NCBI GenBank assembly: GCA_029933005.1 | Contig: JAOZOY010000003.1 | Location: 25,331 to 72,985, forward strand | From: Deltaproteobacteria bacterium | GTDB taxonomy: Bacteria > Desulfobacterota > Desulfobulbia > Desulfobulbales > SURF-16 | Direction: 5' to 3' | Length of the DNA stretch: 47,655 nt | Shown here: one piece after another, positions 41,271 through 47,655 of the stretch | Layout of the letters: every line of letters begins with the position of its first letter | How positions within the stretch are numbered: the stretch's first letter is position 1 | Made by a program: the position numbers and the translations under genes | Notes under the pieces: model-generated | Told to the model about the DNA's origin: nothing | Seen by the model: only the letters and a program-made list of their open reading frames with translations | Database searches by the model: none

Positions 41271-44261
41271 CTAAAAATCCAGGGTCTGCTGCCAGGCCTC
41301 TTTCAACTCGGCCAGAGGCTCGGACAAGACAGTCTTACCGGAAAACCCAATGCCATTCATGATCGGTTCGGCAGTGATTTTGCCGATTTTTGCCCAGCCG
41401 GTATCAGCCATTGTTTTTTCGAAATCTCCAGCCTTGTCCGGGGCAACGGTAACCACGAAACGGCTCTGGGATTCGGAAAAGAGCAGGACATCTTCCCGGT
41501 CAATATCATGGGCCGGAATCTTGCTAAGATTAAATTCCAGACCAAGTCCACCGCTAAAAGCTGTTTCCGCCAGAGCCACGCCCAGGCCGCCATCGGAGCA
41601 GTCATGGCAGGAGGCAACCAGATCCTGTTTCATGGCCTGTTCCAGGGCGTGGTAACGGGGAAGACTCTCATTTTCCCTGACATGAGGCACGCTGTTGCCG
41701 GTGGCGCCATGCTGGATCGCGTATTCCGAGGCTCCGAGCTCGGCATAGGTTGTGCCGAGAATATACACCAGATCACCGGCCTGCTTGGCATCCATGGTCA
41801 CGGCCAGGCGGACATCGTCGATTTTGGCAATGACTGAAAAAAGCAGGGTGGGCGGGATGGAGATCTTGGTGCCGGCCATCATATAATCGTTTTTCATGGA
41901 ATCTTTGCCGGAGATGCAGGGCACGCCATAGGCCCTGGCATAATGGGCCAGGGCGCGGTTGGCCCGGACCAGCTGGGCCAGCTTATAATGGCCGTCCGGA
42001 GTTTTCTCGGACTGGATCGGATCGCACCAGCAGAAATTATCCAGGCCTGCCATCACCTCCATGGAGCCTCCCACGCAGATCGCGTTTCTGATCGCCTCGT
42101 CCATGGCGCAGGCCACCATGTGATAGGTGTCGATGTCGGAATAGCGCGGGCAGACACCTTGAGAAATGACCAGCCCGTCAAAGGAGTCAAGAACCGGCCG
42201 GATGACAGCTGCGTCACTGGGCCCATCGTTTTTCACGCCGGTGAGCGGCTTGACGACGCTACCCCCCTGCACTTCATGATCATACTGGCGTACCACGTAT
42301 TCCTTGGAACATATGTTGAGACGGCCAAGCAGTGTTTTAAGTTCTTCGCCAAGGACGGGAGACTCGGGCAGGGCCGGCTCGGCAAAATTTTTCTGCTGCC
42401 ATTTTGCCTGCATCTCCATGGGTGGCAGGGCCTTGTAAACAAAGTCCATGTCCAGGAAAGCCACGGTTTTACCGTCATACAAACAGTGAAATTTGCCGGT
42501 GTCGGTAAAGGTGCCTAAAATAGTGGCCTCTACATCCATTTTTTCACACAGGGCCATGAATTCATCGATCGTCTCCGCTGACACTGCTAAAGTCATGCGC
42601 TCCTGGGCCTCTGAAAGAAAAATCTCCCAGGGTTGCAGCCCGGCATATTTCAGAGGCGCCCGGTCAAGATGGAGCTCAAAGCCGTTGGTGAACTCGCCCA
42701 TCTCTCCTACGGATGAAGAAAGGCCGCCGGCGCCGTTATCGGTGATACAGCGGTAAAGCCCCATGTCCCGGGCTTTGAGCAGGCAGTCGAACATCTTTTT
42801 CTGGGTGATGGGATCGCCGATTTGCACGGCCGTGGCCGGGGAATTTTCATTAAGCTCCTCCGATGAAAAGGTGGCGCCGTGGATACCATCTTTGCCGATG
42901 CGACCACCGGTCATGACAATGAGATCGCCGGGCAGGGCGATTTTGTTCTCGGAGGGCTTGCCCCCTATCTCTTTGGGCATGATTCCGACGGTGCCGCAGA
43001 AAACAAGGGGTTTTCCCGCATAACGGTCGTCGAAATAAAGGGAACCGTTCACCGTAGGGATGCCGGACTTGTTGCCGCCATGTTCCACCCCTTCCCGGAC
43101 TCCTTCAAAAATCCTTTTCGGATGCAGCAGGCGGGCCGGGATCTCTTTATCGTAAAACGGGGTGGCAAAGCAGAACATATTGGTGTTGCAGATGAGCTTG
43201 GCTCCCATGCCGGTGCCAAAGGGATCGCGGTTCACCCCGACAATGCCGGTGAGAGCGCCGCCGTATGGATCAAGGGCCGAGGGGCTGTTGTGGGTCTCCA
43301 CTTTAAAAACAACATTCCAGTTGTCGTCAAAGCGAATTACGCCTGCGTTATCTTTGAAAACGGACAGACACCAGTCGTTTTCGCCCATTTTGGCGCGGAT
43401 ATCCCTGGTGGGCTGCTGGATGCAGGAGCCAAACAGATCGCTGACCTGCTCGCGCGTTCCTTTGTCCAAATCTTCATAATCAATATTGCCGGAGAAAATC
43501 TTATGTTTGCAATGCTCGGACCAGGTCTGGGCCAGAGCCTCGAGCTCCACGTCAGCCACTTTTTCAGAAAGACCCAGCTCTTTACGCTGGGCAATGATCT
43601 CCGGTTTTGCCAGATAACTTCTGATAAACTTCATTTCGTCCAGAGTGAGGGCCAGCACCCCTTCTTTACTGATCCTCATCAGCTCGTCATCACTGACATC
43701 AAGATCAATCTCCATCATTCTGGCCTGGCTTTCATCCATGACCTTGGCAGCAAAGGGTTTCAGGCCGCCAGCTTTGACAAAATCATCATTGTTGATAATG
43801 GTAAATCGCTGGATCAGTTCGTTGGCCAGTGATTTTCTGGCGATATTTTCACAATCTTCAGCATCAATGCTGCCGGAAATCAGATACTGGACCGAAGTGT
43901 AGACCGCTTCTTCCCGGTTTAACTTACGGCCGATGAGCAGCTCAAGGGCCTGGGCAGCGGTGCGGCCTTCATTATCGGTGACACCGGGGCGGAAACCCAC
44001 CTCGATGAGCCAGTCAAAATCAAGTTTCCAGTCCAGGGCAAGGGGGCCAAGGGAATAATCCTGGGTCACCGGATCGGAAAACGGGCCGCCGGCTGCCTCC
44101 TTCATCTGTTTGGCGGAGATATCCGCCTCTACCGTAAACACCTTGATGGTGCGGACGGAATGGATCTTAAGACCGAGATCCGCCTGGATTTTCTTCAGGG
44201 TCTGATTCCCAAACGAATCAGTAAAAGTGGGCTTTAAGCCGACTTGAATGCGTGAAAGCAT
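41271..44261 (-). CDS. purL: Phosphoribosylformylglycinamidine synthase, PurS-PurL type
   Basis: This cytosolic enzyme converts FGAR to FGAM in purine synthesis. It starts at the ATG at 44261, with AAGGAG just upstream; the in-frame ATG at 44300 has no site. The 996-residue chain begins with two PurS-like repeats (about 1-75 and 85-165, LIEVGFRPGVTDNEGRTAAQALE), then two AIR-synthase-like halves. Signatures include LAQTWSEHCKHKIF, VETHNSPSALDPYGGA, GRIGKDGIHGATFSS, CITDNGAGGLSSSVGEMGE, ISGKDSMKN and CHDCSDGGLGVALAE. There is no C-terminal glutaminase, so a separate PurQ must supply ammonia. No other purine genes are in the window. Confidence 0.94.
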   Translation of the reverse strand: MLSRIQVGLKPTFTDSFGNQTLKKIQADLGLKIHSVRTIKVFTVEADISAKQMKEAAGGPFSDPVTQDYSLGPLALDWKLDFDWLIEVGFRPGVTDNEGRTAAQALELLIGRKLNREEAVYTSVQYLISGSIDAEDCENIARKSLANELIQRFTIINNDDFVKAGGLKPFAAKVMDESQARMMEIDLDVSDDELMRISKEGVLALTLDEMKFIRSYLAKPEIIAQRKELGLSEKVADVELEALAQTWSEHCKHKIFSGNIDYEDLDKGTREQVSDLFGSCIQQPTRDIRAKMGENDWCLSVFKDNAGVIRFDDNWNVVFKVETHNSPSALDPYGGALTGIVGVNRDPFGTGMGAKLICNTNMFCFATPFYDKEIPARLLHPKRIFEGVREGVEHGGNKSGIPTVNGSLYFDDRYAGKPLVFCGTVGIMPKEIGGKPSENKIALPGDLIVMTGGRIGKDGIHGATFSSEELNENSPATAVQIGDPITQKKMFDCLLKARDMGLYRCITDNGAGGLSSSVGEMGEFTNGFELHLDRAPLKYAGLQPWEIFLSEAQERMTLAVSAETIDEFMALCEKMDVEATILGTFTDTGKFHCLYDGKTVAFLDMDFVYKALPPMEMQAKWQQKNFAEPALPESPVLGEELKTLLGRLNICSKEYVVRQYDHEVQGGSVVKPLTGVKNDGPSDAAVIRPVLDSFDGLVISQGVCPRYSDIDTYHMVACAMDEAIRNAICVGGSMEVMAGLDNFCWCDPIQSEKTPDGHYKLAQLVRANRALAHYARAYGVPCISGKDSMKNDYMMAGTKISIPPTLLFSVIAKIDDVRLAVTMDAKQAGDLVYILGTTYAELGASEYAIQHGATGNSVPHVRENESLPRYHALEQAMKQDLVASCHDCSDGGLGVALAETAFSGGLGLEFNLSKIPAHDIDREDVLLFSESQSRFVVTVAPDKAGDFEKTMADTGWAKIGKITAEPIMNGIGFSGKTVLSEPLAELKEAWQQTLDF

Positions 44262-44282
44262 GAATGACTCCTTTAAATAGTT

Positions 44283-44390
44283 GTAAATATTCGGCAGCAC
44301 TCCACAGAAAGGCGATCAGGCTGCCCAGCATACCGATGCATAGCCGATCAGCCTGCTTCCCTCCCTGTGAAGCACTGCCAAACATTTACA
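44283..44390. repeat. Intergenic inverted-repeat element, copy H
   Basis: GTAAATATTCGGCAGCACTCC (44283-44303) is mirrored by GAAGCACTGCCAAACATTTAC (about 44369-44389). Its left end resembles the terminus of copy F with several changes. The 20-base segment TTAAATAGTTGT-AATATT at its left edge recurs at about 44436, and a separate TATTTAGTA...TACTAAATA pair lies at 44451-44476. It lies between the divergent starts of purL and the GspE-type ATPase. Confidence 0.55.
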
Positions 44391-44450
44391 AAGTGGAGGT
44401 TTTCGTTATTTTCCGGCATCAAGACAAATATTTACTTAAATAGTTGTCAA

Positions 44451-44476
44451 TATTTAGTAAAATTATATACTAAATA
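44451..44476. promoter_or_regulatory. Inverted repeat in divergent intergenic region
   Basis: TATTTAGTA (44451-44459) and TACTAAATA (44468-44476) are exact inverse copies around an 8-base A/T-rich spacer, between purL and the GspE-type ATPase, which diverge. The size and position suit an operator or a hairpin. It could also be repeat-family debris, since ATATTTAGTAA occurs at the end of copy A. Confidence 0.3.
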
Positions 44477-44559
44477 AGCCTGCTTTTTGAAATGGGGATT
44501 ATCTCTTTTTTTGCAAAAGTGGCTATTTCCCTGCAATCAGCCTATGGAATTCCGGTAAT

Positions 44560-46356
44560 ATGCAATTTCTCAACAACGATAAACTGATTGATCTTCTGTT
44601 CAAAAAAGATTTGCTCTCTCCGGAGCAGCGGAAGATGATCGGTCTCAATAAGCAAAAACAGCGCCAGAAACTCATTCGCCTTCAACGGGATAAAGGTGGG
44701 GTGTCGCTTGAAGAGGCGACCAGGAATATTGATCTGGTTGATGTGATTGTTTCGTTTCATCTTGAGTTGCCGGGCAGGGCGGGAGATTTTTTGACCGAGG
44801 AAATCGTCATGCGCCTTGTTGCCCGCAACCAGGGATTGCCGTTTAAAAAGCTTGATCCTCTGGAACTTGATCTTGACGTGGTGACCAAGACCATCCCGCA
44901 ATCCTTTGCCGTCAAACATCTCCTCCTGCCATTTGCGGTCAAAAACGGTGTACTCCAGGTAGCCATGCATGATCCCGGCAACCGGGTTGTGCTGGAAGAG
45001 GTTGAGCGGGCTAATCAGACCAAGGTGCAGCCCTTTCTCAGCACCAAGTCGGATATTCGCCGCATGCTGGCGGAGTTTTTCGGCTTTCAGTCCTCTATTT
45101 CCGCAGCGGAAACCCGTCTTGGGCGGCCCATGGTTGACTTGGGCGATCTTGAGCAGTATGTCAGAATTTCTTCATCAAAGGAGATTACCTCCTCTGATCA
45201 AAATATCAAGGCGGCAGTGGAGCATCTTTTTAATTATGCTTTTGAAGAACGGGCCAGTGATATCCATATTGAGCCGAAAAGAAAGGTCTCCCGGGTCAGG
45301 CTGCGCATTGATGGCGTCCTGCATACGATTTACGAATTGCCCAAGGTTGTCCACGCTGCCATTCTTTCTCGCATCAAAACTTTGTCCAGGCTTGATATCG
45401 CTGAAAAAAGGCGGCCCCAGGACGGCCGGATCAAGGTGGAACACGGCGGTACTGAATCTGAGATCAGGGTGTCGACCATTCCGGTTGCTTTTGGCGAAAA
45501 AGCGGTTTTACGTATTTTAAATGCCGAGGTCGTCTTTCAGGATGTGCAAAAGATCGGTTTTTCAGAGCGGGATTTTGATGTCTACAAGTCGTTTTTCGAG
45601 TCGCCCCATGGCATTGTCCTGGTGACCGGCCCCACCGGCAGCGGCAAATCCACCACTCTGTATTCCACCTTGAAACACATCTCTACACCGAGAATGAATA
45701 TTGTCACGGTGGAAGACCCGGTGGAAATGGTTCATGAAGATTTCAACCAGATTGCTGTCCAGCCCCAGATTGATGTCACCTTTTCGACAATTCTGCGAAA
45801 TATTTTGCGTCAGGACCCGGATGTGATTATGATTGGTGAGATTCGTGATCTTGATACGGCTACCAACGCCATCCAGGCCGCGCTGACCGGCCATCTTGTT
45901 TTCTCGACCCTGCATACCAATGATGCTATCTCATCCATCAGCCGTCTGCAGGATCTGGGCGTCCAACCTTTCCTGATCAGCTCCACCCTGCTTGGGGCCA
46001 TGGCCCAACGGCTGGTGCGAACAATCTGTCCCCATTGCGCCGAGCCGGTTCTTGTTAAGAGTTCTGTGCTGGCTCCACTTGGTTTTCCCGTGCCGGATAA
46101 GGACTTGACCCTGCGGCATGGCAAAGGCTGCCGAAAATGCAGGGGGACCGGATATCTTGGCCGCTGTGGCATCTTTGAGATTTTCCCCATGTCCGATCAG
46201 TTAAAGGTCATGTTGAACCGGGGAGACTCGATAACGGAGATTGCTGAAAAGGCCAGGGATGAAGGGATGTCCACCCTGAAGCAGGATGCCTGGAACAAAG
46301 TGACGCAAGGAGTAACTACCTTTGAAGAGGCGATCCGGGTAACCGGCACTGCATAA
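44560..46356 (+). CDS. PilB/GspE-type secretion/pilus ATPase
   Basis: This is a cytosolic hexameric ATPase of the type II secretion/type IV pilus family. The 598-residue protein has an N-terminal MshEN-like region (about 1-165), a linker, the C-terminal ATPase core with Walker A GPTGSGKST (357-365), the Asp box and Walker B DPDVIMIGEIRD (near 420-432), and the His box GHLVFSTLHTND. A zinc-binding module has Cys490, Cys493, Cys524 and Cys527. The final Leu/Lys-rich helix is typical. No pilin, GspD/F/G or PilC gene is near, so it is an orphan here and the machine it powers is unknown. Confidence 0.92.
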   Translation: MQFLNNDKLIDLLFKKDLLSPEQRKMIGLNKQKQRQKLIRLQRDKGGVSLEEATRNIDLVDVIVSFHLELPGRAGDFLTEEIVMRLVARNQGLPFKKLDPLELDLDVVTKTIPQSFAVKHLLLPFAVKNGVLQVAMHDPGNRVVLEEVERANQTKVQPFLSTKSDIRRMLAEFFGFQSSISAAETRLGRPMVDLGDLEQYVRISSSKEITSSDQNIKAAVEHLFNYAFEERASDIHIEPKRKVSRVRLRIDGVLHTIYELPKVVHAAILSRIKTLSRLDIAEKRRPQDGRIKVEHGGTESEIRVSTIPVAFGEKAVLRILNAEVVFQDVQKIGFSERDFDVYKSFFESPHGIVLVTGPTGSGKSTTLYSTLKHISTPRMNIVTVEDPVEMVHEDFNQIAVQPQIDVTFSTILRNILRQDPDVIMIGEIRDLDTATNAIQAALTGHLVFSTLHTNDAISSISRLQDLGVQPFLISSTLLGAMAQRLVRTICPHCAEPVLVKSSVLAPLGFPVPDKDLTLRHGKGCRKCRGTGYLGRCGIFEIFPMSDQLKVMLNRGDSITEIAEKARDEGMSTLKQDAWNKVTQGVTTFEEAIRVTGTA

Positions 46357-46377
46357 AAATTATCGTAATTTCACATT

Positions 46378-46440
46378 AAGTAGTGGCATACCAATAACCT
46401 TCCCCCTTAGCAAAGGGGGGTTATTTCCGTTGCCGCTATT
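46378..46440. repeat. Second repeat family (CCCCCTTAG-AAAGGGG hairpin), copy 2
   Basis: The outer arms AAGTAGTGGCA (46378-46388) and TGCCGCTATT (46431-46440) enclose a hairpin of AACCTTCCCCCTT and AAGGGGGGTT around AGCA. The plan and core match copy 1 at 11031-11115. It lies between the GspE-type gene and smpB, and may serve as a terminator for the former. Confidence 0.6.
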
Positions 46441-46472
46441 TTTTGAGAAATTACAAATTATTGAACAAAAAA

Positions 46473-46928
46473 ATGTCTGGAAAAGTGGTCGCCACCAATA
46501 AAAAGGCGTATCATAATTATCATATCGACTCGATCATAGAGACCGGCATGGTTTTGAAGGGAGCGGAGGTGAAATCTCTGCGTGCCGGTCGCGCCAACCT
46601 GCGAGATGGATATGCCGCAATCAAAAATGGTGAAGTCTGGCTCTACAATGTCCATATCTCCGCCTATAAATTTGCTACTCATGAAGCCCCAAATCCACTT
46701 CGGGTGCGCAAATTACTGCTAAACAGGCGAGAAATTAAAAGATTGATTCGTAAAACCCAGGATAAAGGATTTGCCTTAATTCCGATTAAGATTTATTTTA
46801 ACCGACAAGGCAAAGCAAAGCTCGGCCTGGGACTTTGTAAAGGAAAAACTCTTTATGATAAACGCCAGTCGTTAAAGAAAAAAGAGTCCGATCGGGAGAT
46901 GAACCGGTTAAGAAAAGATTACAGGTAA
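46473..46928 (+). CDS. smpB: SsrA-binding protein SmpB
   Basis: This small RNA-binding protein delivers tmRNA to stalled ribosomes. Starting at the ATG at 46473 (MSGKVVATNKKAYHNYHI) it has 151 residues, the family's size; TTG codons at 46443 and 46461 are possible but less likely. Marks are VVATNKKAYHNYHI, GMVLKGAEVKSLRAGRANLRDGYAAI, HEAPNPLRVRKLLLNRREIKRLI, GLGLCKGKTLYDKRQSLKKKESDREMNRLRKDY. No strong ribosome-binding site is visible. Its RNA partner ssrA begins 133 bases after its stop, the classic pairing. Confidence 0.96.
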   Translation: MSGKVVATNKKAYHNYHIDSIIETGMVLKGAEVKSLRAGRANLRDGYAAIKNGEVWLYNVHISAYKFATHEAPNPLRVRKLLLNRREIKRLIRKTQDKGFALIPIKIYFNRQGKAKLGLGLCKGKTLYDKRQSLKKKESDREMNRLRKDYR

Positions 46929-47061
46929 AAAAACAGTGAACTTTTTTATTTCATCAGCAGTCTTCTATGGTAGACTTGCTATTCTGCGTTACATGTATTT
47001 TACATGAAACTGCTGGCTTCAGGCTCAGCGCAGAATTGTTAGATTCAAAACAAAAAACAAA

Positions 47062-47421
47062 GGGGGCGAAACGGGTTCGACGGGGATATATAAGCTCGAG
47101 TTGCATGCCGAGGTTTCTATCAACCTCGTAAAACAGGTAGAATTTTAAATATAGTCGCAGATGACTATGCATATGCTGTAGCAGCATAAATAAGCTACTG
47201 TCCTTCCCGGTTATTCCTGCGGACCGGGACAGGGCATCGACTAGCGGGATAGCTTCCAGGGTTCTCCGGTGGGCCTGGCAGCGAAATAAAACAGCGGATA
47301 GCGCCGAACGTTTCTTGTTCTGGAGGAGCCAGGGCGCGATAAGCCTTAAACAGGACTAAGCATGTAGATACTTGAAGGGGAGTATTTTCGGACGCGGGTT
47401 CAACTCCCGCCGCCTCCACCA
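47062..47421 (+). ncRNA. ssrA: tmRNA (transfer-messenger RNA)
   Basis: This is a ribosome-rescue RNA. The 5' end GGGGGCGAAACGGGUUCGACGGGGAU-type sequence (47062 on) pairs with the 3' CGCCUCC (47411-47417), and the 3' end is A-CCA at 47418-47421, with CCA encoded. The T-arm GCGGGTTCAACTCCCGC lies at 47394-47410. The open reading frame resumes at GCA (47157) and encodes ADDYAYAVAA, then TAA at 47187-47189; tagged proteins would gain an alanine first. The tag ends AVAA, an LAA-type degron suitable for ClpXP/ClpAP. The total is 360 nt, normal for a one-piece tmRNA. smpB lies directly upstream. Confidence 0.97.
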
Positions 47422-47435
47422 TTTTTGAATTGAAG

Positions 47436-47488
47436 ACGAACCGGTCCGGTTGCCGCAAGCGGCATATCGGGGAGGTTCGTTTTTTTTG
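47436..47488 (+). terminator. Intrinsic terminator of ssrA
   Basis: ACGAACC (47436-47442) pairs exactly with GGTTCGT (47474-47480), and an inner hairpin TGCCGC-AA-GCGGCA (47451-47464) stacks inside. The right arm is followed by a run of T. It lies 14 bases after the tmRNA 3' end. Confidence 0.75.
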
Positions 47489-47547
47489 GTAGCAAGGGAT
47501 TACAGCGTTTCTTGTTACCGCTGATTGTCCTAGCCGTTGCCCGGTTT

Positions 47548-47655
47548 TTAGAAAATCCCGGTAATTTTCTTTCTCTTTTCCACCTTTATTCTCCGTTTCC
47601 TCTGGTCTTCCTTTCGGACCTCGTCCGGTCCGAGATATCTTTTCCTGTAGCCTTT
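47548..47655 (-). CDS. Possible 3' end of a truncated ORF at the window edge
   Basis: A minus-strand frame is open from the window edge to a TAA at 47548-47550. It reads as a very basic 35-residue C-terminus including GYRKRYLGPDEVRKEDQ. The opposite strand is also open and hydrophobic, so direction is uncertain. A basic protein downstream of ssrA could belong to an integrated element, but this short tail cannot show it. Confidence 0.25.
   Translation of the reverse strand, partial: KGYRKRYLGPDEVRKEDQRKRRIKVEKRKKITGIF

Noticed and set aside
42879-43832. Long + strand frame opposite purL
   Set aside because: purL motifs are intact on the other strand across the whole interval; the + frame is a composition shadow.
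44262-44559. Purine riboswitch upstream of purL
   Set aside because: No purine-aptamer core or terminator arrangement was recognised; the gap is explained by repeat copy H and a separate inverted repeat.
47195-47458. Minus-strand open frame containing VEAAGVEPASENTPL
   Set aside because: It lies antisense to the tmRNA gene and is a well-known spurious annotation that arises from the conserved tmRNA 3' sequence.
1-47655. CRISPR array, rRNA or tRNA genes
   Set aside because: No regularly spaced direct repeats and no cloverleaf or rRNA signatures were seen; the only tRNA-like structure is the tmRNA.

Overview
This window looks like a chromosomal segment of an anaerobic or microaerophilic Gram-negative bacterium, most likely a member of the Desulfobacterota (the former sulfate-reducing Deltaproteobacteria). 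That placement is inference. It rests on a small protein with a desulforedoxin-type C-X2-C...CC site, a lipoprotein of a type I associate with Geobacter and Desulfo- genomes, a glutaminase-less PurL carrying PurS-like N-terminal repeats, a DivIVA-YggT-YggU cluster in an organism with an outer-membrane type envelope, and FlgO-like proteins. No tRNA, rRNA, CRISPR array, transposase or complete prophage was found. The last 230 bases lie just 3' of ssrA, a common island insertion site, but too little is visible to say more.

Layout, left to right. Positions 1-7.7 kb hold a small lipoprotein, ketopantoate reductase, an OB-fold-like lipoprotein, the ClpA/ClpS protease adaptor pair, DNA polymerase III delta and endonuclease IV. 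Positions 7.8-15.9 kb hold the desulforedoxin-like protein, D-Ala-D-Ala ligase, cardiolipin synthase, Lgt, an M16 peptidase and ribulose-phosphate 3-epimerase. Positions 15.9-20.2 kb hold the most unusual block: four leftward genes encoding two FlgO-domain exported proteins, a third small exported protein, and a bitopic membrane protein. The acidic cytoplasmic half of that last protein carries repeated FliM-N-like IDALL motifs, and its periplasmic half carries Ig/cadherin/PKD-like domains. Positions 20.8-27.6 kb hold a SpoIIAA-like protein, DNA polymerase I, PpiD-like and MltF-like envelope proteins. Positions 27.6-41.1 kb are a long leftward run: amidase, MutS, a small unknown protein, YfcE-type phosphodiesterase, YggU, DivIVA, YggT, a FlhG/MinD-type ATPase, an unknown protein, MetG, RicT (PSP1), HolB and an OB-HD hydrolase. 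Positions 41.2-47.4 kb hold PurL, a PilB/GspE-type ATPase, SmpB and its partner tmRNA (ssrA).

Most genes are core housekeeping genes: DNA replication and repair, proteolysis and ribosome rescue, envelope synthesis, purine synthesis. Rescue and degradation fit together: SmpB-tmRNA tags stalled proteins with ADDYAYAVAA, and ClpA/ClpS supplies a degradation route.

Between the genes is a dense set of dispersed inverted-repeat elements. One family, with termini like GTAACTGTTCAG...CTGAACAGTTAC, has about eight recognisable copies, some homologous in opposite orientation. A second family with a CCCCCTTAG-AAAGGGG core has two copies. These repeats and the FlgO/IDALL block are the features I would examine first.
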